A DNA stretch of 7,287 bases, taken from positions 3,784 through 11,070 of the forward strand of contig PMGP01000308.1 in assembly GCA_003156235.1 (NCBI GenBank), written 5' to 3'. Under the pieces are notes generated by a model that saw only the letters and a program-made list of their open reading frames with translations, was not told the origin of the DNA and ran no database searches. The stretch is from Acidobacteriaceae bacterium (GTDB lineage Bacteria > Acidobacteriota > Terriglobia > Terriglobales > Acidobacteriaceae). The position numbers were made by a program, and so were the translations under genes. Shown piece by piece: positions 1 through 5,289 of the stretch. Position 1 is the first letter of the stretch. The number at the start of each line of letters is the position of its first letter.

Positions 1-61
1 GCAGGTCGCGGACTTGATCGCGCACAGGAGCATAAGCGAATTCGAGATCGTTCAACGACAT
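1..61 (-). CDS. 5' end of an unidentified leftward gene, cut by the window edge
   Basis: On the minus strand an ATG at 59-61 opens a frame that stays open to the window edge. The 20 complete codons read MSLNDLEFAYAPVRDQVRDL. Upstream of the ATG is AGGTCTTAAGAG, which gives only a weak purine-rich ribosome site. I do not recognise a family from 20 residues and propose no function. The gene diverges from the higBA operon, so the 168 bases between them should hold its promoter, but I found no convincing leftward -35/-10 pair. The frame being open over only 60 bases is weak evidence, so the gene itself is uncertain. Confidence 0.4.
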   Translation of the reverse strand, partial: MSLNDLEFAYAPVRDQVRDL

Positions 62-192
62 GGCTTGGCTCTTAAGACCTGACTTTGGATTGAAGTGTGA
101 GACTGCTTCGTCTTGACTACTTGTAGAATATCACTATGCCGGTTGCGGCGGGTTCTGATGCCTTCAAAGTACTTGGGATTCAAATATATCGC

Positions 193-221
193 TTTACATA
201 TAATGCGCATCGTTATATACT
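193..221 (+). promoter_or_regulatory. Predicted higBA promoter
   Basis: TTTACA (193-198) and TATACT (216-221) are separated by 17 bases, a near-consensus sigma-70-type promoter. Transcription would start about 7 bases beyond the -10, near 228-229, while the toxin ATG is at 230. The mRNA would therefore be leaderless or nearly so, which fits the lack of a Shine-Dalgarno sequence before higB. A second possible -10, TATAAT at 199-204, lies inside the same stretch but has no good -35 at normal spacing. Confidence 0.6.
198..218. promoter_or_regulatory. Inverted-repeat operator, probable HigA site
   Basis: ATATAATG (198-205), spacer CGCAT, then CGTTATAT (211-218). The arms match at 7 of 8 positions. 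The repeat sits between the -35 and the -10 of the predicted higBA promoter, where a bound repressor would block RNA polymerase. Antitoxins of the HigA family are known to repress their own operons by binding palindromes at the promoter. That this particular palindrome is the HigA site is inferred from position and symmetry. Confidence 0.55.
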
Positions 222-229
222 GATTGTGG

Positions 230-508
230 ATGATTCAAAGCTTCAAAGACGCTTGGACAAAGGAACTCTATGAGTCGGGTTCTCGCAAGCACTGGGCAAG
301 CATCCGGGCCGTAGCCCAACGCAAGCTGGATCAAATTGATACGGCAAGCTCTCTGGACGACCTGCGTACTCCTCCGGGGAACCGGCTGGAGGCTATGAAG
401 GGTGACAGGAGCGGGCAGCACAGCATACGGATCAACGATCAATTCCGCATCTGCTTTGTCTGGAAGGACGATGGGGCGCACGATGTGGAGATCGCCGATT
501 ACCACTGA
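230..508 (+). CDS. higB: HigB/GraT-type toxin (RelE-like mRNA interferase)
   Basis: This 92-aa protein belongs to the HigB branch of the RelE/ParE toxin superfamily. Such toxins cleave mRNA on the ribosome and are neutralised by the adjacent antitoxin. The sequence has the family landmarks: an N-terminal MIQSF start, SLDDLRTPPGNRLE (41-54), KGDRSGQHSIRIND (57-70), and the terminal EIADYH. Asp90, Tyr91 and His92 fall exactly at the numbers of catalytic residues in the 92-aa Proteus vulgaris HigB. The fourth catalytic residue there, His54, is Glu here (E54), as I recall for GraT-like members. I chose the ATG at 230 rather than the in-frame TTG at 224 because it gives the canonical length and N-terminus. 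No Shine-Dalgarno precedes it. The toxin-first order with higA 13 bases downstream is typical of hig modules. Nothing suggests inactivation. Confidence 0.93.
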   Translation: MIQSFKDAWTKELYESGSRKHWASIRAVAQRKLDQIDTASSLDDLRTPPGNRLEAMKGDRSGQHSIRINDQFRICFVWKDDGAHDVEIADYH

Positions 509-521
509 TTGGAGGATGAAA

Positions 522-848
522 ATGACGATTAAAAGACCGGCAACGGGATGGAAGTTGCACAGAGTAACGACGCATCCGGGCGAAATGCTGCGCGAGGAGT
601 TTCTTCTCCCTCTCGGCATCACGCAGAACGCGCTGGCGATGAGAATTCGCGTCCCCGCCACGCGCATTGGCGACATCGTTCACGGCCGGCGAGCGGTCAC
701 GCCAGACACGGCGCTGCGACTGGCACAGTTCTTCGGCAACAGCCCGGAGTTCTGGCTCAACCTCCAGCAGATGCATGACCTGTCCAAGGCCCGGCTTGAA
801 CTGAGCAAGAAGATTGAGCGGGACGTTGAGGCCTACGCCGGGGCGTGA
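522..848 (+). CDS. higA: HigA-type antitoxin, XRE-family HTH
   Basis: This 108-aa antitoxin is expected to bind and neutralise the HigB toxin encoded just upstream and to repress the shared promoter. Residues about 18-83 match the HigA/VapI helix-turn-helix pattern: HPGEMLREEFLLPLGITQ, then ALAMRIRVPATRIGDIVHGRR (the recognition-helix region), then the AVTPDTALRLAQFFG and SPEFWLNLQQMHDL blocks. The C-terminus (about 88-108) is charged and probably helical. The start at 522 is set by GGAGG at 511-515 with a 6-base gap. An in-frame ATG at 516 abuts that site directly and is unlikely, and the frame open upstream of it only overlaps higB. Unlike higB, this gene has a strong ribosome site, which would favour antitoxin translation. 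Length and motifs are intact, so the pair is probably functional. Confidence 0.93.
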   Translation: MTIKRPATGWKLHRVTTHPGEMLREEFLLPLGITQNALAMRIRVPATRIGDIVHGRRAVTPDTALRLAQFFGNSPEFWLNLQQMHDLSKARLELSKKIERDVEAYAGA

Positions 849-1027
849 GTGGATTGGATTAATGCTTAAATCCAAGGTCCGAAAAGCGGAACCTGAGTAC
901 CTAGCACCCGCCTTTTGCATTCTCATGGAGAGAATAGTATCGTGGTTCTTGTTCGCTGGGCTGGCGATGCGCTGGATAATCCGAAAGATCAAAGACGGTA
1001 ACCTGCCAAAAAGGGGAGGAAATAGCA

Positions 1028-1324
1028 ATGGAAGTTCAATTGTCTTTTTACTTGATTTTTTTGGTTTTGTTTTTGATTGGACTTTCAATAGGTGTGAGTG
1101 CGGTCGCCGGGCAACGGAACCGATCCCCGCGCGCATGGTTCTTTATCTCGCTGATTTGTTCCCCACTGATGGCAATCCTCTATCTGTCAGCTCTCCCTAT
1201 TGAAACAAACCTGGAAACAGACGGGCGAGTGTCGTGTCCTCGATGCTGTGAGCGCATCAGAAGTTACGCTAAAGTATGCCCTTTTTGTGGAGTTGAACGT
1301 ACATCGGGTCAAAACAATCATTGA
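1028..1324 (+). CDS. Small membrane protein with C-terminal zinc ribbon
   Basis: The 98-aa product has two predicted membrane helices, about residues 5-27 and 37-57, joined by a basic segment (GQRNRSPRAW). A cytoplasmic-type zinc ribbon follows: CPRC at 70-73 and CPFC at 84-87, two CxxC knuckles that could hold one Zn ion, with an extra Cys74. The ribosome site GGGGAGG (1013-1019) is 8 bases before the ATG. The layout resembles the widespread 'zinc ribbon domain-containing' small membrane proteins, whose function is unknown, and I assign none. The first 60 bases of the coding region are very AT-rich compared with lnt or nuo, which suggests acquired DNA. It lies 179 bases after higA. That gap shows no gene or clear promoter, so co-transcription with higBA is possible but unproven. 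Confidence 0.75.
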   Translation: MEVQLSFYLIFLVLFLIGLSIGVSAVAGQRNRSPRAWFFISLICSPLMAILYLSALPIETNLETDGRVSCPRCCERIRSYAKVCPFCGVERTSGQNNH

Positions 1325-1325
1325 G

Positions 1326-1342
1326 AGCATTAACCGAATGCT
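1326..1342 (+). terminator. Weak hairpin after the zinc-ribbon gene
   Basis: AGCATT (1326-1331) and AATGCT (1337-1342) form a perfect 6-bp stem around a 5-base loop, starting two bases after the stop codon. Only a poor T-rich tail follows (GGGTGATTT), and the stem is AT-rich, so intrinsic termination is uncertain. Confidence 0.3.
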
Positions 1343-1440
1343 GGGTGATTTACCGTAATGAGGATGCCGTGGGCGGGTGCCCCATGTCCGGATTCTAGAC
1401 CTAGTGTGGTTCCACTGTGTCCCCGCCACCCTTGCGCTGC

Positions 1441-1581
1441 TTACGCCACCTTGACCTCTTCAAGCAGATCGGGGTGACGGTCCAGCACTTTGAGCAGCTT
1501 GACCAGGGCCAAAGGCGGCTTGGTCTTGCCGTTCTCGTAGCGGGAGAAGGCATTGACGCCGCCGCCGATGATTTCGGCTGC
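1441..1581 (-). pseudogene. mqsA: Truncated MqsA-type antitoxin, C-terminal HTH fragment
   Basis: Read leftward from 1581, 46 codons and a TAA stop (1441-1443) encode AAEIIGGGVNAFSRYENGK, then TKPPLALVKLLKVLDRHPDL, then LEEVKVA. This is the end of the Xre-type DNA-binding domain of MqsA (YgiT) antitoxins. It includes the signature GGGVNAFSRYE, in which the Asn and Arg correspond to E. coli MqsA Asn97 and Arg101, which contact operator DNA. In intact MqsA, an N-terminal zinc-binding domain that holds the toxin and the first HTH helix would precede it. Here homology stops at the first Ala, eleven bases before the inverted end of the repeat element. Upstream the frame reads only LSKLIYL and a stop inside the repeat. 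No mqsR toxin gene is in the window. The fragment has no frameshift, so the truncation may be fairly recent. Whether it is expressed is unknown; I see no start codon. Confidence 0.8.
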
Positions 1582-1592
1582 AAGATAAATGA

Positions 1593-1759
1593 GTTTTGAA
1601 AGGGCACGACTTCAGTCGTGTCGTACATCCGCAAGAAAAATCCTGGGCTTTTAGCCCCTGAGGGAAGGTTCTAAAGCGCAAAAACATCCCTCGGCGGCTA
1701 AAGCCGGTGCAAGGATGGCTTCGTCATGCGGCACGGCTAAAGCCGTGCCCTTTCAAAAC
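1593..1759. repeat. 167-bp palindrome-rich interspersed element with inverted ends (REP/BIME- or MITE-like)
   Basis: The ends are inverted copies of each other: 1593-1620 against the reverse complement of 1732-1759, identical at 25 of 28 positions and both beginning GTTTTGAAAGGGCACG. Each end is itself a hairpin: CACGACT/AGTCGTG (1605-1620) and the perfect 9-bp GGCACGGCT/AGCCGTGCC (1730-1749). Two smaller hairpins lie inside: GGGCT/AGCCC (1645-1657) and CGGCT/AGCCG (1695-1706). All four share a GGCT...AGCC-type core, with two mutated bases in the first. It contains no gene. The differences between the ends are compensatory within each stem, so secondary structure is conserved. I see no flanking target duplication. 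It lies between the mqsA fragment and the 3' end of lnt, 22 bases from the lnt stop. It is probably a dispersed family, but copies elsewhere cannot be seen here. Confidence 0.75.
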
Positions 1760-1781
1760 CATTGCTCCACATGGCCACCCT

Positions 1782-3467
1782 CTAACGCAGCAGCTTTCTT
1801 CCCGACCAGGCAATCACGATAGAACTCAGCAGTACACAGAGCCATCCGAAGATGTCGCCGTGAGCGGTGTAGAAGGTGACATCGCTGCGGAAGGCGTAGC
1901 CGGCGGGCAGAGCGTCCGTCTGGTGGCGGGGAATGGACTGGCGGACGCGGCCATAGGGGTCAATGACCGCGGTGATGCCGTTGTTGGTGTCGCGCAGAAT
2001 CCAGCGGCGGTTTTCTATGGCCCTCATGCGCGCCATGTTCAAGTGCTGCCAGGGGGCGCTGGTGTCGCCGTACCAGCCGTCGTCGCTGATGTTGACCAGC
2101 ACCTCGGCGCCCAGTTGAGCGAAGTGGCGCACCTCGTCGGCAAAGACCGACTCATAGCAGATGAAGACGCCATAGCGGTGTCGCTCTCCGTTGCTGCTGG
2201 GCAGAATGAAGACCTTGCGCTCGTCGCCGCGCGTGAAGTTGGAGACTTGGCCAGTGAGCTTGTGGGCAAAGAAGAGCAGATTCTTGAAGGGGATGTACTC
2301 GCCGAAGGGGACCAGATGGATTTTGTCGTAGCGGCCGACGCGCGCGCCGTCAGCGGAGACGACCAGAGCGGAGTTGTAAGTGCGCCAGGAGCGATCCTCC
2401 GCGGAGAAATCCATGCCGATGTTGCCCACCACCAGCGGGGATTGCACGTCATGGGAGATGGAGCGCAGCGCCTGCTGAAAACGTGCGTCACCCTCGATGA
2501 AGGGGGCGGGAGACTCCGGCCAAACCACCAGATCAGGATGCGTGGGGTAGGGCGGGCAGATGATTTCGTCGGTGGACGCGTTGGTTTGCGGAATTCCGGC
2601 GATATAAGTCTTACATTGCAAGCCGGCCAGCCGCTTGAACTCGGCGATGTGCTGCTCCCACTCGCCGGGGCGCGACCAGAGATTCTCGCCGGCCACGTCG
2701 AGATTGGGCTGGATGAGGACTGCGGAGGCGGTGGGGGCGGGCTGGGGCGGCGGGATCGAAACCCCGGCCGCACCCGCCATCATAAGCAGCACGCCAATCG
2801 CACGTAAAATTATCCGGTCCCTGTGCCCGATATGCGGGCGAGACTCCAGCAGCAGCCCGCCTGTCAGAAGCGCATTGACGCCTACCAACACAAAGCTGAT
2901 TCCATAGACGCCGGTCCAGGGGGCAAGCTGATTGACCAGCGCGTTATCCACTTGAGAGTAGCCCAACTGGTCCCAGGGTACGGAGGTGATGCGGGATGCG
3001 GCCAACTCCAGCGCGGCCCAGAGAACCGGAGCGAAGGCCAACGCCAGTCGCGTGCTGCTTGTGGCTCGGCGGACAAGCGCGACTCCCCAGCCGAAGAGGC
3101 CGAAGTAAAGCCCCAGAACCATGCTGTAGCCGATGAGCAGCAGTGTCGGTGCCATGGGCGGCATATCGCCGTAGCGCAGCATGGTGTCGCGAACCCAGTA
3201 GCAGTTGCCCATGTACCACAGCACGCCGCAGAGATAGCCGATGAGGAAGCCGCGGCGCAGGGGGCGGGGCGTGGCTTGTTCGGTTTGCGAGGGGCAGGCC
3301 GGCGACAGAAGCGCCCACAGCAGCGGGACGAGGCCAAACCAGGCGAAGACCGACCGCCAGATGGGCATCGGCCCGGCCAGCGGAAAGGGCAACTCCAGCA
3401 TGCCGGCGGAGAGAACGGCCGCGGCCCACAACTTCCAGGTTCCCTGCTTCCAGAATGTGCTCTGCAT
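1782..3467 (-). CDS. lnt: Apolipoprotein N-acyltransferase
   Basis: Lnt is an inner-membrane enzyme that transfers an acyl chain from a phospholipid to the N-terminal cysteine of diacylglyceryl apolipoproteins, the last step of lipoprotein maturation before Lol sorting. The 561-aa product has an N-terminal block of several membrane helices (about 10-235), a periplasmic nitrilase-fold domain (about 248-515) and a final helix (about 538-556). The catalytic triad is present: Glu318 in VVWPESPAP, Lys382 in YDKIHLVPFGEYIP, Cys437 in FICYESVF. Glu390 in the FGEY motif is also kept. It is somewhat longer than E. coli Lnt (about 512 aa). The start at 3467 has a modest GGGG ribosome site about 6 bases upstream and gives a normal N-terminus. 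A rightward frame across 1707-2807 is only its antisense shadow. It may share a transcript with the small gene 100 bases upstream (3568-3873, same strand). Confidence 0.95.
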   Translation of the reverse strand: MQSTFWKQGTWKLWAAAVLSAGMLELPFPLAGPMPIWRSVFAWFGLVPLLWALLSPACPSQTEQATPRPLRRGFLIGYLCGVLWYMGNCYWVRDTMLRYGDMPPMAPTLLLIGYSMVLGLYFGLFGWGVALVRRATSSTRLALAFAPVLWAALELAASRITSVPWDQLGYSQVDNALVNQLAPWTGVYGISFVLVGVNALLTGGLLLESRPHIGHRDRIILRAIGVLLMMAGAAGVSIPPPQPAPTASAVLIQPNLDVAGENLWSRPGEWEQHIAEFKRLAGLQCKTYIAGIPQTNASTDEIICPPYPTHPDLVVWPESPAPFIEGDARFQQALRSISHDVQSPLVVGNIGMDFSAEDRSWRTYNSALVVSADGARVGRYDKIHLVPFGEYIPFKNLLFFAHKLTGQVSNFTRGDERKVFILPSSNGERHRYGVFICYESVFADEVRHFAQLGAEVLVNISDDGWYGDTSAPWQHLNMARMRAIENRRWILRDTNNGITAVIDPYGRVRQSIPRHQTDALPAGYAFRSDVTFYTAHGDIFGWLCVLLSSIVIAWSGRKLLR

Positions 3468-3567
3468 ACTGGCCCCAAGTTTATCGCATGGGGCGCGTGG
3501 CGAGATAAATTTTCATTTGTTTTCGGGCATAACTCTGGCGCGGCTGGAACAACTCTGATGTGTAGGA

Positions 3568-3873
3568 CTACGCCGCGAGAAGGTACACCAGCGCCCGGCA
3601 CCGCTCGCTGAAGCTCGGCACCTCGGGGCACTCGAAATAGACCTGACGGTTGAGCGCCATAAGCAACTTCACCGCCTGCAACTGCTCGCTCTTGGCGGAA
3701 TACGTGAGGTCCGTGTGCACGAACTCGTCGGTAAGGTATTCGATGGCATGGGCGAGGTGTTCCAGTGCGCGCCCGGCCTGCGGAGTGATGCGGCGGTTGG
3801 AGCGTTCGTGGGCGATGTGTACCGCCGGTGCGGAGGCCGGGATGGAGAAACCGATAATCGTGGTAGCTGCCAT
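3568..3873 (-). CDS. Small conserved-looking protein of unknown function
   Basis: I do not recognise this 101-aa protein. It begins MAATTIIGFSIPASAP and then appears largely alpha-helical: a helix about 31-52 (PQAGRALEHLAHAIEYLTDE) and another about 58-80 ending LLMALNRQVYFE, with Cys82 and Cys92 near the end. There is no signal peptide, membrane segment or known catalytic motif, so it is probably cytoplasmic. I chose the ATG at 3873 because GAGGAT lies 6 bases upstream. An in-frame start 36 bases earlier would add MSPAEEQCEDKT, which looks unconserved. The two-helix core recalls small four-helix-bundle or regulatory proteins, but no assignment is justified. It is codirectional with lnt, 100 bases ahead of it. 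Confidence 0.6.
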   Translation of the reverse strand: MAATTIIGFSIPASAPAVHIAHERSNRRITPQAGRALEHLAHAIEYLTDEFVHTDLTYSAKSEQLQAVKLLMALNRQVYFECPEVPSFSERCRALVYLLAA

Positions 3874-4376
3874 GGTTTTATCCTCACACTGTTCTTCGGC
3901 GGGACTCACCGATTGTTCAGATGACGAACGTACTGTTTCCCACGAGCGAACAATTCATGATCGCTTGCCTATTTTGGACTTGGAGTAACCAAGGTCACTT
4001 GAGTTCCCGTCGCTCACCCCCAACTCCACCTCTGAGTTGAAGAATGGAGCATGGATGAAGCCGCGCGGAATCATGGAGCATCAGCCCTGCCTTGTAGCGA
4101 ATAGTCTGGCCGCAACCGATCCGGCAAGACTGGATACAGGGAAATTCAGAACCAGCGTCTCATAAAACCATGAAATTATCTGCAAAAGGCCTCTCGTGGA
4201 GTGTGGAGGGGTCGATTTGCCTCATCGTGCCATGCGGCCGGTGCGCGTGGCTCTTCGCCGGTTTCTGGCCTGCCTTGACGGAACGAGGCTGAAAACCTAA
4301 TCTCAATCCAGCATCCTATTGCTGCCAAGCGGTTTTGGCTTCGCTGAGCGGGTGCAATTTACTGGACTGGGCGGCG
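3874..4376. other. Intergenic region between the divergent small gene and nuoA
   Basis: No credible gene is seen in these 503 bases. Frames present, such as 40 codons from 4170, lack a ribosome site and recognisable sequence. Visible structure: an inverted pair ATTGTTC (3912-3918) and GAACAAT (3948-3954), placed where it could serve the leftward small gene; CTTGG/CCAAG (3979-3993); a perfect 6-bp stem CAACTC/GAGTTG (4021-4039, 7-base loop); and a short direct repeat ATGGAGCAT near 4044 and 4073. None matches an operator I know. A candidate nuo promoter is at 4275-4303. The leftward gene must also have its promoter here, but no clear -35/-10 pair stands out. Confidence 0.6.
4275..4303 (+). promoter_or_regulatory. 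Candidate promoter of the nuo operon
   Basis: TTGACG (4275-4280) and TAATCT (4298-4303) are spaced by exactly 17 bases. The -35 matches consensus at 5 of 6. The -10 matches at 3 of 6 but keeps the most important first, second and last bases. Transcription would start near 4310, giving a leader of about 67 bases before nuoA. This is the best candidate between 3874 and 4376, but the -10 is weak. Confidence 0.4.
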
Positions 4377-4781
4377 ATGATCCCCTACCATTGGCAATAT
4401 CTTTCGCTTTTTCTGCAAATACTTGCAGCGTTTGGACTTGGCGCGGTGATGGTGGTGGCCTCGTGGTTCGTCGGGCGGCACCGTAATACGCCAGTCAAGC
4501 TGGCCGCCTACGAATGCGGGATTGTGGCCGTGGGCGATGCCCGGCAGCGCTTCAGCGTGCGCTTCTATATGGTGGCCATGCTGTTCATCCTGTTCGACGT
4601 GGAAGCGGTTTTCATGATGCCCTGGGCGGTGGTCTACCGCAAACTGCCGGCGCTGACCGGGTGCAGCAAGTTCTTCGGCTTCTGGGAGATGCTGGTCTAC
4701 CTGGGCTTTGTGGCCGTGGGGCTCTACTACATTGTGCGCAAGGGCATACTGAACTGGAGCCAGGACAAGGCGGACCTGTAG
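4377..4781 (+). CDS. nuoA: NADH-quinone oxidoreductase subunit A
   Basis: NuoA is a small membrane-arm subunit of respiratory complex I, placed next to the quinone-reaction module. The 134-aa product has three membrane helices (about 9-31, 62-86, 103-121). It has the family signature: KLAAYECGIV (41-50), then RFSVRFYMVAMLFILFDVEA with Asp74 and Glu76, then MMPWAV. Cys47 lies in the mobile first loop, which in homologues responds to the active/deactive state. I chose the ATG at 4377. The frame is open further upstream, including a TTG at 4335, but that extension is not NuoA-like. The ribosome site is weak (GGGCGG). It opens the nuo operon here, and its stop is one base before the nuoC start, where nuoB would normally lie. 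Confidence 0.94.
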   Translation: MIPYHWQYLSLFLQILAAFGLGAVMVVASWFVGRHRNTPVKLAAYECGIVAVGDARQRFSVRFYMVAMLFILFDVEAVFMMPWAVVYRKLPALTGCSKFFGFWEMLVYLGFVAVGLYYIVRKGILNWSQDKADL

Positions 4782-4782
4782 G

Positions 4783-5289
4783 ATGAGCGCTTCCGTGAAA
4801 GACAATCTGATTGGCAAAGCCGCCGTTCTTGAAGGGCTCCCCGAACATCCTGCGGTGAGGGCTATCCTGGCCTGGAAGCCCGAGGCTTTGGAGGACGCCA
4901 AGTTTGACCATGGCGAGCTGACGCTGACCATTGCCTCCGACAAGATTCGCTCTGCGGCGGCCACGGTGCAGGCTGCCGGCTACAACTTCTTCGAAGACGT
5001 GACCGCGGTGGACTGGTTCCCTTCCTCGCCGCGCTTCCAGTTGAGCTACCACATCGTTTCGCATCCATATAAGGAGCGCATCCGGCTGAGGGTACTGGTG
5101 GATGGCGAGGCGCCGTCGGTCGAATCGATCACATCTGTCTGGCCTTCAGCCAATTTTTACGAGCGCGAGGTCTTCGATCTCTTCGGCATTCGCTTTGAAG
5201 GACATCCCGACCTGCGCCGCATTATGATGCCCGACGAGTGGCAAGGCCATCCGCTGCGCAAGGACTATCCGGTGGAGGGGTACCGCTGA
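4783..5289 (+). CDS. nuoC: NADH-quinone oxidoreductase subunit C (30 kDa)
   Basis: NuoC is a peripheral-arm subunit of complex I that binds NuoD and helps form the connecting fragment between the iron-sulfur chain and the membrane arm. The 168-aa protein has the 30-kDa domain at about 40-165. The diagnostic stretch is at 125-163: FYEREVFDLFGIRFEGHPDL, then RRIMMPDEWQGHPLRKDYP. It is a separate gene, not the NuoCD fusion of E. coli. Its start is one base after the nuoA stop, and its TGA shares one base with the nuoD ATG, so nuoA-C-D are almost certainly co-transcribed and translationally coupled. The first 30 residues are less conserved. The start is supported by this coupling, since the ribosome site lies inside the nuoA end and is poor. 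Confidence 0.94.
   Translation: MSASVKDNLIGKAAVLEGLPEHPAVRAILAWKPEALEDAKFDHGELTLTIASDKIRSAAATVQAAGYNFFEDVTAVDWFPSSPRFQLSYHIVSHPYKERIRLRVLVDGEAPSVESITSVWPSANFYEREVFDLFGIRFEGHPDLRRIMMPDEWQGHPLRKDYPVEGYR

Noticed and set aside
814..1203. A rightward frame overlapping higA's end and the zinc-ribbon gene, with an internal ATG near 862
   Set aside because: It has no ribosome site at the plausible starts, and over its second half it is out of frame with a better gene that has a strong ribosome site and zinc knuckles.
1361..1405. GC-rich stretch with GGGC-GGGT-GCCC (1371-1382) and CCATGTCC, resembling interspersed repeats of acidobacterial genomes
   Set aside because: The pairing arm for CCATGTCC is degenerate and I can see no second copy in the window, so I cannot support a repeat call. 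A genome search would settle it.
1417..1599. A 60-codon rightward frame
   Set aside because: It is the antisense shadow of the mqsA fragment, which has clear homology on the other strand.
1707..2807. A 366-codon rightward open frame
   Set aside because: It lies opposite lnt, whose catalytic motifs are clear. The translated product is low-complexity Ala/Gly/Val/Asp-rich text typical of an antisense shadow.
4170..4292. A 40-codon frame in the nuo upstream region
   Set aside because: There is no ribosome site and no recognisable sequence, and it overlaps the candidate nuo promoter.
4335..4376. Upstream extension of nuoA from a TTG, giving an LSGC lipobox-like N-terminus
   Set aside because: It has no ribosome site and no lipoprotein signal peptide, and NuoA proteins begin near the chosen ATG.
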